A stretch of 64,000 bases of DNA, from assembly GCA_022791635.1 (NCBI GenBank), contig JAAVZL010000008.1, positions 55,734-119,733 of the forward strand. The letters run 5' to 3'. The stretch is from Lachnospiraceae bacterium. GTDB lineage: Bacteria > Bacillota > Clostridia > Lachnospirales > Lachnospiraceae. Shown here piece by piece: positions 1 to 8,795 of this stretch. The notes beneath the pieces are model-generated. The model made no database searches and had not been told where the DNA came from. It saw nothing but the letters and a program-made list of their open reading frames with translations. The translations under genes and the position numbers were made by a program. Position 1 is the stretch's first letter; the number at the start of each line of letters is the position of its first letter.

Positions 1-521
1 CGGGGATAGCCCTCGTCTTTCAGCATCCGATCCAGGACCGGATAAACAGCGTTGGCCTCATGGGAGGTTCCGTGTCCCATAAAGACCAGAGCTTCGTCTT
101 CTTTGAGACGGGGCAGCTCCTTCATGACTGCCCGGATCGTCTGCCGGCAGTCTGCAGTGGCGGCCAAAAGAGGGGCCCCAAAGGAGAGGGACGAAAAGGA
201 AGCTCTGCTGCTTTCTATCTCCTCTTTCATCTGTTGATTTTCGATTCCCCCAAGCAGATGGGTGGGCTGAACCACCACATGGGTGATGCCGTCGGACAGC
301 ATCTGACTGACGGCATCTTTTACTGTGGGGATTTGAATGTTATCCCGGCGCATAAGCTTGGCTATGATAACCTTGCTGGTCCAGGCACGGTAGATTCGGC
401 AGTCCGGAAATGCTCCGGCAATGTCCTCCTCAATCCGATCGATGGTTTTGGCTCTGGTTTCGGCAAAGCTTGTTCCGAAGCTCACAACCAGAATAGCTTT
501 TCTTCCTGTGGTGGCTGTCAT
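1..521 (-). CDS. cbiK: Sirohydrochlorin cobaltochelatase CbiK (3' end cut by window)
   Basis: Inserts cobalt into sirohydrochlorin, the committed metal step of anaerobic (early-cobalt) cobalamin synthesis; cytoplasmic. The 173 visible residues start MTATTGRKAILVVSFGTSF, the first strand of the CbiK chelatase fold. They continue through VVQPTHLLGG and VFMGHGTSHEANAVY, which carry the two metal-site histidines expected in this family. The ATG at 521 has an AGAGAGG ribosome site just upstream. The gene begins 13 nt after the trxB stop, so the two are probably co-transcribed. It runs off the left edge, so the C-terminal third is unseen. Cobalt insertion fits the corrinoid demand of the CODH/ACS pathway encoded further right. 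Confidence 0.88.
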   Translation of the reverse strand, partial: MTATTGRKAILVVSFGTSFAETRAKTIDRIEEDIAGAFPDCRIYRAWTSKVIIAKLMRRDNIQIPTVKDAVSQMLSDGITHVVVQPTHLLGGIENQQMKEEIESSRASFSSLSFGAPLLAATADCRQTIRAVMKELPRLKEDEALVFMGHGTSHEANAVYPVLDRMLKDEGYP

Positions 522-534
522 AAATGACCTCTCT

Positions 535-1425
535 TCACTTGGATGTTTCGGCCTTTGACGATGTTCTCTGTCGGCGCACAAAGGGGATCATGGACATGGC
601 GGCCTTGGCGCCCTCGCCAACGGCAGTGGAGATCTGCAGAAGGCCGCCGATGCAGTCTCCGGCTGCATACAAGCCCGGAACGTTGGTCTCCATACGCTCA
701 TTGACCTTGATATTCTGCCCCTCTGTGAAGGCTCCCGCCTTTTTCGCCAGCTCCATGGCTCCGGCGCTTCCCAATGCCACGAAAAGCCCTTCCGTGGATA
801 TGGAGCTTCCGTCTGCAAAGGTGATGCCCTCCACCCGATTCGTACCGTCTACAGAGCGCAGAGGCTTCTCGATGACAGAGACGCCCTCCGGCGCCTGGGC
901 TTTGAGCTCCTGGCCGTTGGTCAGGAGCGTGACGGATTTTACCACCGGAAGGATCTGGCTCATCTCATGGATGGCATAGTCTTCATTTCCCAGAACCGCC
1001 ACGTCCCTGCCCCGATAGAAAAAGGCGTCGCAGACAGCACAATAGCTGACGCCTCTGCCCTCCAGCTCCTTAAGCCCCTCTACGTTCAGGGTCTTTCGTC
1101 CCGTTCCTGTGGCCAAAAGCACCGTCAGGGCCTCATAGGAGCCGTTTTTCCCCTCCAGGATAAAGTGACCGTCCCAGGAAATGTGAAAAATCTCATCCTC
1201 CACAAGCTCTACCCCTAAGCTTCTGGCCTGGGCCTTTGTATTTTCCACCAGCTCACAGCCGGAAATGGGCTCGGCCATTCCAAAGTAGTTTTCGATCCGC
1301 TCCGCCTTTTCCAGGGCGCCCCGATCCTTGCCTATGACAAGAGTCTTTAAGCCTGCCCGGCTGGTGTAGAGGGCCGCCGACAGGCCGGCAGGGCCGCTCC
1401 CTATCATGATTGCATCATACATCAT
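535..1425 (-). CDS. trxB: Thioredoxin reductase family flavoprotein, probably ferredoxin/flavin type
   Basis: Reduces thioredoxin through an FAD and a redox-active disulfide. Seen: the N-terminal FAD motif GSGPAG (residues 9-14), the disulfide CAVC at 129-132 and a C-terminal FAD motif GLYAAGDCIGG. The region that should hold the NADPH dinucleotide motif (GxGxxA) reads VAVLGNEDYA, and the usual HRRxxxR phosphate-binding segment is absent (SVTLLTNGQELKA instead). This matches what is known of clostridial ferredoxin-dependent flavin thioredoxin reductases and not NADPH-dependent TrxB. At 296 residues it is slightly short. It lies 20 nt downstream of trxA, so partner and enzyme are co-expressed. 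Confidence 0.9.
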   Translation of the reverse strand: MMYDAIMIGSGPAGLSAALYTSRAGLKTLVIGKDRGALEKAERIENYFGMAEPISGCELVENTKAQARSLGVELVEDEIFHISWDGHFILEGKNGSYEALTVLLATGTGRKTLNVEGLKELEGRGVSYCAVCDAFFYRGRDVAVLGNEDYAIHEMSQILPVVKSVTLLTNGQELKAQAPEGVSVIEKPLRSVDGTNRVEGITFADGSSISTEGLFVALGSAGAMELAKKAGAFTEGQNIKVNERMETNVPGLYAAGDCIGGLLQISTAVGEGAKAAMSMIPFVRRQRTSSKAETSK

Positions 1426-1445
1426 CCTGCTCCTTTATTTCTGCT

Positions 1446-1757
1446 TTACAGTCCCAGCAGCTCCTTCAGGCTTTCTTTGGATTGTAAGCCTACGGCGCTT
1501 CCTGCTACCTTTCCTTCCTTAAATACAAGAAGGGTTGGGATGTTCATAACACCGTACTGCTGTGCCAGTCTGCCGTTTGCATCCACATCCAGCTTGGCGA
1601 ATTTAACGCTTGTAACCTCCTCGGCCAATTCGTCAACAATGGGCGCCTGCATCCGGCAGGGACCACACCAGGTTGCCCAGAAGTCCACCAAAACCGGTAC
1701 ATCGGATTTCAGGACCTCCTGTTCAAAATTTTGCTCAGATACTTCTATGGGTTTCAT
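1446..1757 (-). CDS. trxA: Thioredoxin
   Basis: Small dithiol carrier, 103 residues, with the canonical active site [13 protein letters not shown] near residues 28-40 and the cis-proline motif [12 protein letters not shown]. It is the first gene of the trxA-trxB-cbiK set on the minus strand. It has a ribosome site GGAG upstream of the ATG at 1757 and a TATACT box further upstream. It is a normal-length single-domain thioredoxin with no signal peptide, so it acts in the cytoplasm, reduced by the neighbouring flavin reductase. Confidence 0.96.
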   Translation of the reverse strand: MKPIEVSEQNFEQEVLKSDVPVLVDFWATWCGPCRMQAPIVDELAEEVTSVKFAKLDVDANGRLAQQYGVMNIPTLLVFKEGKVAGSAVGLQSKESLKELLGL

Positions 1758-1811
1758 GTTTTTTCTCCTTTCCTGTATACCTGTCTTTACGTCTTACTTG
1801 TTTCCTCTCCT

Positions 1812-1817
1812 AGTATA
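1812..1817 (-). promoter_or_regulatory. Candidate -10 box of the trxA operon
   Basis: On the minus strand TATACT lies about 55 nt upstream of the trxA start. No convincing -35 hexamer sits 16-18 nt further upstream (a T-run is there instead), so only the -10 is proposed. Confidence 0.3.
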
Positions 1818-1862
1818 CTGCAAATGGAACCGTAAAAAAAGTCCTATTTTGCGACAATCCTG

Positions 1863-2474
1863 TCACATTTTCTTCCCCAGATCTTCCACACGGGTGCATA
1901 CCTGCCAAAGCAGGGGGGTACTGTGGCTCACGGCCAGCAGGCCGATGCCCCGCTTTTGCACCTCCTCCACCAGAAAGCTCCAGATCTGGCTCTGGGTAAT
2001 AAGGTCCAGCATGGTGCTAATCTCGTCTGCCAGAATAAATTGTGTCCGCTCTCCCAGGGCTCTTGCAATGCAGAACCTTTGGAGCTCACCGCCGGAAAGC
2101 TCTGCCGGGTACCGGTTCAGCCAGTCCGGCTCAATGCCCAGGCCCTCTATGACGCTCTGCTCCAGGCGGTCGCCCTCTGCCAGAACCTCCCTCATGCGAA
2201 GCCTGGGATTGACCACCTGCTCGGGATGCTGCCAGATCATCTGCACCGGACAGTAGCCCTTGTAGGCGGACAGAGGCTGATCGTTCAGAAGAACCTCTCC
2301 CTGATCCGGACGCTCATAGCCTGCCAGGATCTTGCAGAAGGTCGTCTTTCCGAAGCCGCTGGGGGCAATCAGGCCCACCCGTTCTTCTTGCGTCAGCCTG
2401 AGACTGAAATCATCTAAGATCTGCCGGCTGTCCGCCCCGTATCGAAAGGAAATATGTTTTGCTTCCAGTATCAT
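1863..2474 (-). CDS. ABC importer ATPase, NikE/OppF-like (nickel or peptide)
   Basis: Cytoplasmic ATPase, 203 residues. Walker A is APSGFGKTTF, signature LSGGELQRF and Walker B FILADEISTMLD, so it should be active. It is shorter than typical OppF because it lacks the C-terminal oligopeptide/dipeptide extension; NikE-type subunits are also short. Last gene of a five-gene importer (binding protein, two permeases, two ATPases). Its start codon lies just after the stop of the upstream ATPase; the ribosome site GGAGG lies in the sequence GGAACTGGAATAGGAGG that also ends that gene. Nickel is a reasonable substrate because this genome makes nickel-dependent CODH/ACS, but peptide transport cannot be excluded from sequence alone. 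Confidence 0.82.
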   Translation of the reverse strand: MILEAKHISFRYGADSRQILDDFSLRLTQEERVGLIAPSGFGKTTFCKILAGYERPDQGEVLLNDQPLSAYKGYCPVQMIWQHPEQVVNPRLRMREVLAEGDRLEQSVIEGLGIEPDWLNRYPAELSGGELQRFCIARALGERTQFILADEISTMLDLITQSQIWSFLVEEVQKRGIGLLAVSHSTPLLWQVCTRVEDLGKKM

Positions 2475-2484
2475 CGTAGACCTC

Positions 2485-3423
2485 CTATTCCAGTTCCCCG
2501 TCCTCCAAAATACAGCGGACTCTTCCGCCCCGGATCTCCCGATAGGGGATCTCTCCTTTACACTTCTCGCAGAAATGATCGCACCTGGGCCCGAAGGGAC
2601 ACCCTTCTGGCAGGTCCTTCACGTAGGGCTGTGTGCCGCCGATAAACTGAAAGCCGTTCTGGGGGAGGGCCCGCCAGAGGGCTCTGGAATAGGGATGGCG
2701 CAGGGTTTCCTCCCTGGCAAAATCCTTGACATCCGCATCCTCCACGGTGGTTCCCGCATAGAATACCACTACCCGGTCCGCCACCTCCAAAGCCTGCTCC
2801 AGATCATGGGTAATGAGGAGCACACCGGCTCCTCCGTCTGCCAGCTCCCTAAAATGACTCATCACCCGGCGCACCATGCTCATATGAAGGCCGGGGGTGG
2901 GCTCATCGGCAATGACCAGACGGGGATTGCCCATCATGGCCGTGGAAACCAGCACCCGCCGGTTCATGCCGCCGGAAAGCTCAAAGGGATAGAGATTTTG
3001 CACCTCCTGCTTGAGATGGTAGCCCTCAAAGATCTGATTAAGCTTCTCCCTGGAGGCGGGATCCTGTTTCCCCTTTCGAATCTGAGGGCCGATCTTCATC
3101 AGCGGATCCAGAAAGGCAATGCTCTGGGGAACCAGCACAATCTCATTTCCCCGAAGCTCCTCTTTGCGCTTCTGGGTCAGCTCCTCTCCCTCATAGAGGA
3201 TCGTGCCTCCCAAAGCTCCGTTGTAGGGAAGAATTCCCAGAATTGCGTGAGCCAGCAGGCTTTTTCCGGAACCGCTTGAGCCTACCACCGCCACCATTTC
3301 CCCCTCGTGAACCGTCACATTCAGATCCCGAATCACATCCAGATCCGTTCTTCCAAAGCCTCTGTCATATTGCTGAAAGGAGACGGATAAATTTTCAATC
3401 TCTAAAATTATCTTTTTTTCCAT
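2485..3423 (-). CDS. ABC importer ATPase, NikD/OppD-like
   Basis: 312-residue ATPase partner of the preceding entry. Walker A GSSGSGKSLLAHAILG, signature LSGGMNRRV and Walker B RLVIADEPTPGLH are intact. A C-terminal cysteine-bearing extension (CPFGPRCDHFCEKCKGE), typical of the oligopeptide/nickel ABC subfamily, is present here but missing in the shorter partner. It follows the NikC-like permease by 23 nt in the same operon. In this family the two different ATPases form a heterodimer under the two permeases. Confidence 0.85.
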   Translation of the reverse strand: MEKKIILEIENLSVSFQQYDRGFGRTDLDVIRDLNVTVHEGEMVAVVGSSGSGKSLLAHAILGILPYNGALGGTILYEGEELTQKRKEELRGNEIVLVPQSIAFLDPLMKIGPQIRKGKQDPASREKLNQIFEGYHLKQEVQNLYPFELSGGMNRRVLVSTAMMGNPRLVIADEPTPGLHMSMVRRVMSHFRELADGGAGVLLITHDLEQALEVADRVVVFYAGTTVEDADVKDFAREETLRHPYSRALWRALPQNGFQFIGGTQPYVKDLPEGCPFGPRCDHFCEKCKGEIPYREIRGGRVRCILEDGELE

Positions 3424-3446
3424 GTTTCTGCCTCTTTCCGTTCTCC

Positions 3447-4271
3447 TTACACCTGGGCGCTTCCCGGACTAAGAAGCTTTCTTAAGCTCTCACCCGCCAC
3501 GTCAAACAACACCACGGTCAGCACCAGCAAAAGCCCCGGAAACAGCGCCAGCCACCATTTTCCCATGGCCAGATACTGCATGCTCTCTGAGAGGATGACC
3601 CCGATAGCCGGCTGCTCCGGAGACAGGCCAAAGCCCAGAAAGGTAATGCTGGCCTCATGGAGGATAGCATGGGGAAAGAGGAGAATCAGTCCCACCAAAA
3701 ACTGAGGGAACAGGTGGGGAACCATGTGCTTTGAGGCGATCTGCCAGGGACTTAAGCCAAGCTTTCCCGCCACCTTGATATACTCTGCTTCCTTTAACTG
3801 CAGAACCTCCCCGCGGATCAGTCTGGCAAGAGAGGTCCAGTGGGTCAAAGATACCCCAATCACCACACCGCGAAAGCCCTTACCGCAGGCATAGGAAATC
3901 AGAATCAGCAGCAAAATATGGGGAATTCCCATGACCAAATCAATCACCCATGTCACCACAGCATCCACGGCCCGGCCCATCGTGGCCGAGACAATGCCAA
4001 GAAGCAGCGCCAGCAGAGCGCTGACTCCTGCTGCCAGAAGTCCGATGCGGATGCTCATGGACAGGCCGGTGAGAGTACGGACAAACATATCCCGCCCCAT
4101 CCAGTCTGTGCCGAACAAATACGCCAGACAGGGGGCTCGATCCTTTCTGGAAAAATCAGTCGCCATAGCCTCCTCGGCATAGAGCTGTCCAAGCAAAGTA
4201 ATGAGAATGAGAAACAGAACCGCCAGTCCGAATAGGAGGGCCGTCCGCTGTCTTCCATTGAAACGCCTCAC
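3447..4271 (-). CDS. ABC importer permease, NikC/OppC/DppC-like
   Basis: Inner-membrane permease of 274 residues. An N-terminal membrane segment (ALLFGLAVLFLILITLLG) is followed by the family motif LFGTDWMGRDMF and the ABC permease coupling region (EVLQLKEAEYIKVAGKLG). About five further hydrophobic segments are visible. It overlaps the end of the preceding permease gene by 4 nt, indicating translational coupling. The FGTDWMGRD motif is shared by nickel and peptide importers, so the substrate is not fixed by this subunit. Confidence 0.86.
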   Translation of the reverse strand: MRRFNGRQRTALLFGLAVLFLILITLLGQLYAEEAMATDFSRKDRAPCLAYLFGTDWMGRDMFVRTLTGLSMSIRIGLLAAGVSALLALLLGIVSATMGRAVDAVVTWVIDLVMGIPHILLLILISYACGKGFRGVVIGVSLTHWTSLARLIRGEVLQLKEAEYIKVAGKLGLSPWQIASKHMVPHLFPQFLVGLILLFPHAILHEASITFLGFGLSPEQPAIGVILSESMQYLAMGKWWLALFPGLLLVLTVVLFDVAGESLRKLLSPGSAQV

Positions 4272-5260
4272 AGCCCGGCACCTCCTTTCCGAATGCGGGG
4301 ATCTACAATCCCGTACAGCAGATTGGCGATGAGATTGCCGCCGAACACAATGGCCGCACTGATCACCGTAATGCCAAGAAGCAGAGGCACATCGCTTCCG
4401 ATTCCCGCCGTCACCGCCGCCTGTCCGAGGCCCGGATAGGAAAAAATCTCCTCCACCAGAACGGAGCCGCCGAAGATTTCACTGATGGAGGCAAATTGCA
4501 GGGTCATAGCCGGAAGGATCACATTGCGAAAGCCGTGATTGCGAAAAATACTCCATCCGCTCTCCCCTCTCGCCCTTGCAAAGAGCACATAATCGCTCTC
4601 CATGATATCAATCATTTTCTCCCGGGTGTGCAGGGCGATATTGGAAATCCCCGTAATGCTTAAGGTTAGAGCCGGCAAAATGGCATGGCGGACGCGGTCT
4701 GCCAGGGTCACATGCACGGCCTCCATGCCAATGGGCACGCTTAGGCCCACCGGAAGCAGCTTAAGCCACACTGCAAAGACCATCAAAAGCACCAGAGCCA
4801 GCCAAAAGGCGGGGGTACTGGCGATGAGCAGGGAATACCCCTTGATAACCTTATCCACCCAGGTTCCCCGCTTCATCCCCGCCAGAGCTCCCAGATAAAA
4901 TCCGATCACGCCGGAAAGGAGCCAGGCAAGGGCCAGAATCCAGATGGAATTGGCAAGCTTCACGGCTATGACCTCAGACACAGGCCGCCGGTACAGAAGG
5001 GAAATTCCCATATCTCCCCGGAAAAAATCCAAAGCCCAGGCAAGGAACCGCTCTGCGGGAGGCTGCCCCACGCCCCAGTAGGCCTCCAGCTTTGCAATCT
5101 GCTCCTGACTCATGCTCCCAAGAGCCGCCTGGCCTACATTGGCCTGCAAAGGATCCACCGGGGAGATGGAGACCAGAAAAAATGCCGCTATACTGACACA
5201 TACCAGCAGCAAAATCATCCGAATGGCTTGTTTTATGATAAAAAGAAAATGCTTTTTCAC
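4268..5260 (-). CDS. ABC importer permease, NikB/OppB/DppB-like
   Basis: Inner-membrane permease, 330 residues from the GTG at 5260. That start is preferred to the ATG at 5320 because it begins VKKHFLFIIKQAIRMILLLVC, a normal membrane N-terminus, and is preceded by AGAGGT at good spacing; the 20 codons upstream translate the leader repeat GGAACTGGAATAG. Family features: SPVDPLQANVG loop, an FFRGDMGISLLYRRPVSEVI segment and a coupling EMMDI-like stretch (KMIDIMESDYVLFARARG). It is separated from the binding-protein gene by a 143-nt structured spacer. Confidence 0.86.
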   Translation of the reverse strand: MKKHFLFIIKQAIRMILLLVCVSIAAFFLVSISPVDPLQANVGQAALGSMSQEQIAKLEAYWGVGQPPAERFLAWALDFFRGDMGISLLYRRPVSEVIAVKLANSIWILALAWLLSGVIGFYLGALAGMKRGTWVDKVIKGYSLLIASTPAFWLALVLLMVFAVWLKLLPVGLSVPIGMEAVHVTLADRVRHAILPALTLSITGISNIALHTREKMIDIMESDYVLFARARGESGWSIFRNHGFRNVILPAMTLQFASISEIFGGSVLVEEIFSYPGLGQAAVTAGIGSDVPLLLGITVISAAIVFGGNLIANLLYGIVDPRIRKGGAGL

Positions 5261-5283
5261 GAATCTACCTCTATTCCAGTTCC

Positions 5284-5382
5284 GCAAACCCCATTCCGTA
5301 CATTTTACCCTGTATAACACACAAAGGGGAGCCGCCGAAAGCAGCTCCTGCTTTGCTTTATGATAGGTTATAATGGGTTTGC
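5284..5382 (-). promoter_or_regulatory. Structured intercistronic spacer between binding protein and permease
   Basis: On the minus-strand transcript a closing stem pairs 5372-5382 (GCAAACCCATT) with 5284-5295 (AATGGGGTTTGC, one bulged G). Inside it sits a hairpin (5328-5348). The 3' side of the stem runs directly into GCGGAACTGGAATAGAGG, the permease ribosome site. The same plan recurs at 43259-43352 and 61574-61663. It probably tunes permease expression relative to the binding protein; this is inference. Confidence 0.5.
5328..5348 (-). terminator. Attenuator-like hairpin after the binding-protein gene
   Basis: GGAGCTGC, loop TTTCG, GCGGCTCC forms an 8-bp GC-rich stem (one GU pair) on the minus transcript, followed by CCTTTGTG rather than a run of U. 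It is more likely a partial terminator or mRNA-stabilising hairpin that lets the binding protein be made in excess. Confidence 0.45.
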
Positions 5383-5403
5383 TTCTTTATCCGAAGGCTC
5401 CTT

Positions 5404-7047
5404 CTACTTCCAGCTCCACTGATCCACGTTGTTGACAATGGACCAGCCGTGTCCGTGGGGATGGAGCTTCTGCTCTGCCACCTGAAGGTTCTCCCTTGAC
5501 CAGTACAGATGGTCAATATTGACCAGCCAGATCCAGGGAATGTCTCCCTCCTGAGTGACGCCGGTGCTTCCGTCCCACTGGGCCTTCTGCCAGAGCTCAT
5601 AGGAGTCTTCCAGATCACCGGCCGCCAGAGCCTCGTCCATATACCGGTCAACCGTCTCGTTGGAATAGGGGGAGAAGCCTGCCAGTCCGTTTTCCAGGGT
5701 GTGATAAATATTGTAAAGCTCCATAGGAGAATGGGCTCCCCAGCCCCACATGAGAGGCTCCGCCTGAGCCCGATCGTAGGCCGTATCCCAGCCTACTCCC
5801 TCGATGGTTACCTCAATGCCAAGCTTTGCAAGCTGATTCTGGGTATCAGCTGCCAGGGCCTGCCGCAGAGAATCGTTGGCCGGATACAGCAGACGAAAGG
5901 CTGCCTGCACACCGTTCTTTTCCCGGATGCCGTCGGCTCCCTCGATCCATCCTGCTTCCTCCAGTATGGCCTTTGCCTTCTCCGGATCGTACGTCACCTC
6001 AGCCACACTGTTATACCAGGGCATCTTGTCGCAGACACTGTAAGCCGGCGTTCCGTAGCTGTTTACCACATGTTCCAGCATTTCCTGCCGGTCAAGACCG
6101 ATATTGATGGCCCGGCGCACCTCCACATCACTGGTAAAGTCATTGCCAACGGCGTTTCCGGCCTCATCTGTCCCGGCCGGAATGGCCGGAAGATTAAAGC
6201 CCCGGTTATCCACGGTTTCAAAGGAAAGGAGCTCATAGCCGTCCACCGCCTGATCTGAGTAGGCGGCAGCCGTGTAGGCCAAATCTACCTGGCCGGCCTT
6301 TGCCGCCGCAAAGGCCGCATCCTCCTCCATGAATACCACGGTCACCCGCTTCATCTTGATTTCCTCACCGTAATAATCCGGATTGGCCTCCAGGATAATC
6401 TGCTGTCCCTTATCCCACTGCTTCATGAGATACCGCCCGGAACCGATGGGATGCTCCCCGTAATCAGGTCCGTATGCATGCTCGGGCACAATTCCCACAA
6501 TTGCCATGGTATAGGGCCAGATGGAGTAGGCCTGTGCCATATGGAACTCTACGGTTGTGTCGTCTACGGCCTTTGCCTCTTTCAGCATGGTAAAATCATT
6601 GACGGAGCTTACGGCTTTCACCGTATTGTAGGTAAAGGCCACATCCGAGGCCGTCAGGGGCTCTCCGTCCGTAAATTTCACATCGTCCCGAATGGTGACC
6701 GTCCAGGTCATGCCGTCCTCGCTGACCTCCATGCCGGTAGCCAGATCGTATCCGATGGAAAGATCCGGGTTGGTAACGGTCAGGGTGCTCTGAATCAGAG
6801 GCTCGTGTACATGCTCGCCGGCTCCCCAGCCATAGGCCGGATCAAAGCCGGCCTCCGGCTCTGAATTTGGCCCCATGGCCACAATCACCGAATCCTCTGC
6901 CGCACCCGAAGGGCTCTCCGTCCTCACGCCCTGCGTTTCCTGCCCTATGGCATCCCCCCCCGGGGCTTCCTTCCCGGAGCCACAGGCCGTAAGCATCCCT
7001 GCCCCAAGAATTGCTGCTATCATAAAAGAAATCCATTTGTTTTTCAT
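5404..7047 (-). CDS. Extracellular solute-binding lipoprotein of a nickel/peptide ABC importer
   Basis: Family 5 solute-binding protein, 547 residues, first gene of the importer operon. The signal sequence is followed by a lipobox (ILGAGMLTACGSG), so the mature protein is anchored outside the membrane. The SBP_bac_5 signature is visible (VSEDGMTWTVTIRDDVKFTDG, then LTASDVAFTYN), with SDVEVRRAINIGLDRQEML further on. In this family the bound ligand may be a peptide, nickel-chelate or other compound. The N-terminal GWGAGEHVHEPLIQSTL stretch resembles clostridial proteins annotated as nickel-binding, but I cannot verify that here. Confidence 0.85.
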   Translation of the reverse strand: MKNKWISFMIAAILGAGMLTACGSGKEAPGGDAIGQETQGVRTESPSGAAEDSVIVAMGPNSEPEAGFDPAYGWGAGEHVHEPLIQSTLTVTNPDLSIGYDLATGMEVSEDGMTWTVTIRDDVKFTDGEPLTASDVAFTYNTVKAVSSVNDFTMLKEAKAVDDTTVEFHMAQAYSIWPYTMAIVGIVPEHAYGPDYGEHPIGSGRYLMKQWDKGQQIILEANPDYYGEEIKMKRVTVVFMEEDAAFAAAKAGQVDLAYTAAAYSDQAVDGYELLSFETVDNRGFNLPAIPAGTDEAGNAVGNDFTSDVEVRRAINIGLDRQEMLEHVVNSYGTPAYSVCDKMPWYNSVAEVTYDPEKAKAILEEAGWIEGADGIREKNGVQAAFRLLYPANDSLRQALAADTQNQLAKLGIEVTIEGVGWDTAYDRAQAEPLMWGWGAHSPMELYNIYHTLENGLAGFSPYSNETVDRYMDEALAAGDLEDSYELWQKAQWDGSTGVTQEGDIPWIWLVNIDHLYWSRENLQVAEQKLHPHGHGWSIVNNVDQWSWK

Positions 7048-7245
7048 CTGTGTATAACCTCGCTGTCCTATCCTACTGTTCTTATTTTCCCGCAGACAAC
7101 GAAAATGGCGCCAAGGAAAAAAAGGGAAACATCATTGTCTGCCGTTATTGACACTTCTGATTATATACACCTGTTAAAATGTTCACAAGCCACCCCGGGG
7201 GATATTTTTTCATTTTTTCATAGAGAATGGCTTTCGCTACAGCCG

Positions 7246-7866
7246 TTACGGTGCTTCCGAAGCCGCTATGCATGCCTCCGCATCCTCAAGATCCTCATAG
7301 CCGTATGCCTTGGCCATAGCCTGATAATTTTCCTCAACCAGGTTCCTTCCCTCTCCCTTGCACTGTTGGAAGTCGCTAAGACAAATCTCCAGAAAGGCTC
7401 TGGAGCCAGTCTTAAGTTCTCCCCGCAAATACGTTTCTATGGATACGTCCCCGATCCGATCCTCGCTGCTGTGTAAAACCCTTCCCCTGGCCGCAAAATG
7501 CGGGAATCGGGCCCGGACCTCCTCGTACCACCCCAGGTGAAGCGCCACAATCTCCTCTACCAGCTTTCTCTCCTCCACGCTCTTTTCGGGAAGCATGGCT
7601 TTGATCTCCTCAAATCCTTCCGGATCGTAGCTTTCCATCATATAGCCGTATTTCTCGGATACCATATTCCGCCCCTGGCTTTCGGCCTCACAAAGATCCC
7701 GGTAATACTGCTCCAAAGCTCTCTTTGAAAAAATACTCCACTGGCTCTCCCGCATCAGATAAAAGGTTCTTTTATCATCCTGGCAGGGCGCCCGCCCCCC
7801 GATATTCCGGGTTTTCTGAAACATTTCCCATTCCAAATCCAAAATCTTACTTATGATTCCGCCCAT
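7246..7866 (-). CDS. DUF4125 family protein
   Basis: Protein of unknown function, 206 residues, with the DUF4125 N-terminal pattern LDLEWEMFQ...GGRAPCQDDKRTF..MRESQW. It has no membrane segment or signal and is rich in charged helices. It overlaps the 3' end of the upstream DUF4037 gene by 16 nt, so the two are translationally coupled. The ribosome site GGAG sits too close to the ATG at 7866, so the exact start is uncertain. It is the last gene of a TPR-DUF4037-DUF4125 set; function unknown. Confidence 0.82.
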   Translation of the reverse strand: MGGIISKILDLEWEMFQKTRNIGGRAPCQDDKRTFYLMRESQWSIFSKRALEQYYRDLCEAESQGRNMVSEKYGYMMESYDPEGFEEIKAMLPEKSVEERKLVEEIVALHLGWYEEVRARFPHFAARGRVLHSSEDRIGDVSIETYLRGELKTGSRAFLEICLSDFQQCKGEGRNLVEENYQAMAKAYGYEDLEDAEACIAASEAP

Positions 7867-8780
7867 GCTCCACGCTTTCTGTACGCCTCATTTTCAATTC
7901 TCCCCTGAAGCTCCTGTGCGTACTCCAGAAAAAATCCGCTTCCGGGAGATAGGTTAAGTACCTGGTCCATAGCAAAAAAGAGCGATTCACACCAATCCTC
8001 TATCTTCTCTGCCGCCGCATGTCCGTCCGCTTCCCTTACAAGCTCATTGCTTCTTCGCTGTCCCTCATGTCCAAACAAGGGAAGCTCCCCTAGCCCCCGG
8101 TGCATCCATTTATAGAACGGGCAGTACTTCCGATTCAGCAGATACAACAGGCGGATGGCATATTCCAGAAACTCCCCTTTTGCCAGGGACGCCGCCGTCC
8201 ACTCGCCTCTTTTGATGCACCTGGGATAATTGTACTGGCCTGCCTGGGCAATCTTTGTACAGCAATAGGCCATTCGATGCAGCCAGATATCCTGGGGATA
8301 GTAGGCCAGCAAAGACTCCCGCATCCTGGTAAAGCTGCCCTCCAAATCCAGAAACACTGCCCCGTTCACCGCTGTGGCCAAAAATGCCTCCGGAATCCGG
8401 CTCCAATCCGCCAGACTTTGGGGGATCCCCTCACATCCCAGAAAGCTGTAGTAAAAGCGCTCCAGCTCCAGCACCCCTCTTCGCCCGGACGTAAGTCCCC
8501 CGGAGGGCATAAGCGGAAAGCCCCTGTATTCCTTTGGAAGCCTTCCGAGCAGTTCCCGAAATCGGCTCCCATATGCGTCCATGTCCTCCCTTCGCACCCA
8601 GATGCAGCACAGAGGCGTAAAATCGTGATCCCAGGAGGTCTCGTCATCAAAGCCCAGGCATTCGGAGCCCGGACCCACAAGGCCGAAGGCCCCATGATAG
8701 AGCAGCTCCTCCTTTGACTCCTTTAACAGCGGATACAGCTCTTCCTCAAAAAACTGCTCCGAAAGCTTCAACCCCTTCAT
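7851..8780 (-). CDS. DUF4037 domain protein, nucleotidyltransferase-like
   Basis: 309 residues. The N-terminal segment VGPGSECLGFDDETSWDHDF (residues 35-54) resembles the G-S...D-x-D pocket of the DNA polymerase beta-like nucleotidyltransferase fold, with acidic residues suitably spaced. This supports DUF4037, which is considered part of that superfamily. The C-terminal part (YNYPRCIKRGEWTAA...LLYLLNRKYCPFYKWMHRGL) is the usual DUF4037 helical half. It is cytoplasmic. It lies between a TPR protein (15 nt upstream) and DUF4125 (overlapping). No substrate can be inferred. Confidence 0.8.
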   Translation of the reverse strand: MKGLKLSEQFFEEELYPLLKESKEELLYHGAFGLVGPGSECLGFDDETSWDHDFTPLCCIWVRREDMDAYGSRFRELLGRLPKEYRGFPLMPSGGLTSGRRGVLELERFYYSFLGCEGIPQSLADWSRIPEAFLATAVNGAVFLDLEGSFTRMRESLLAYYPQDIWLHRMAYCCTKIAQAGQYNYPRCIKRGEWTAASLAKGEFLEYAIRLLYLLNRKYCPFYKWMHRGLGELPLFGHEGQRRSNELVREADGHAAAEKIEDWCESLFFAMDQVLNLSPGSGFFLEYAQELQGRIENEAYRKRGAWAES

Positions 8781-8795
8781 CTCTTTCCCTCCGCT

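Noticed and set aside
2482..2496. Fourth structured copy of the GGAACTGGAATAGGAG leader
   Set aside because: It is the end of the NikD-like gene (Gly-Glu-Leu-Glu-stop) followed by the next ribosome site, with no enclosing stem; may be coincidence, so not counted as a structured copy.
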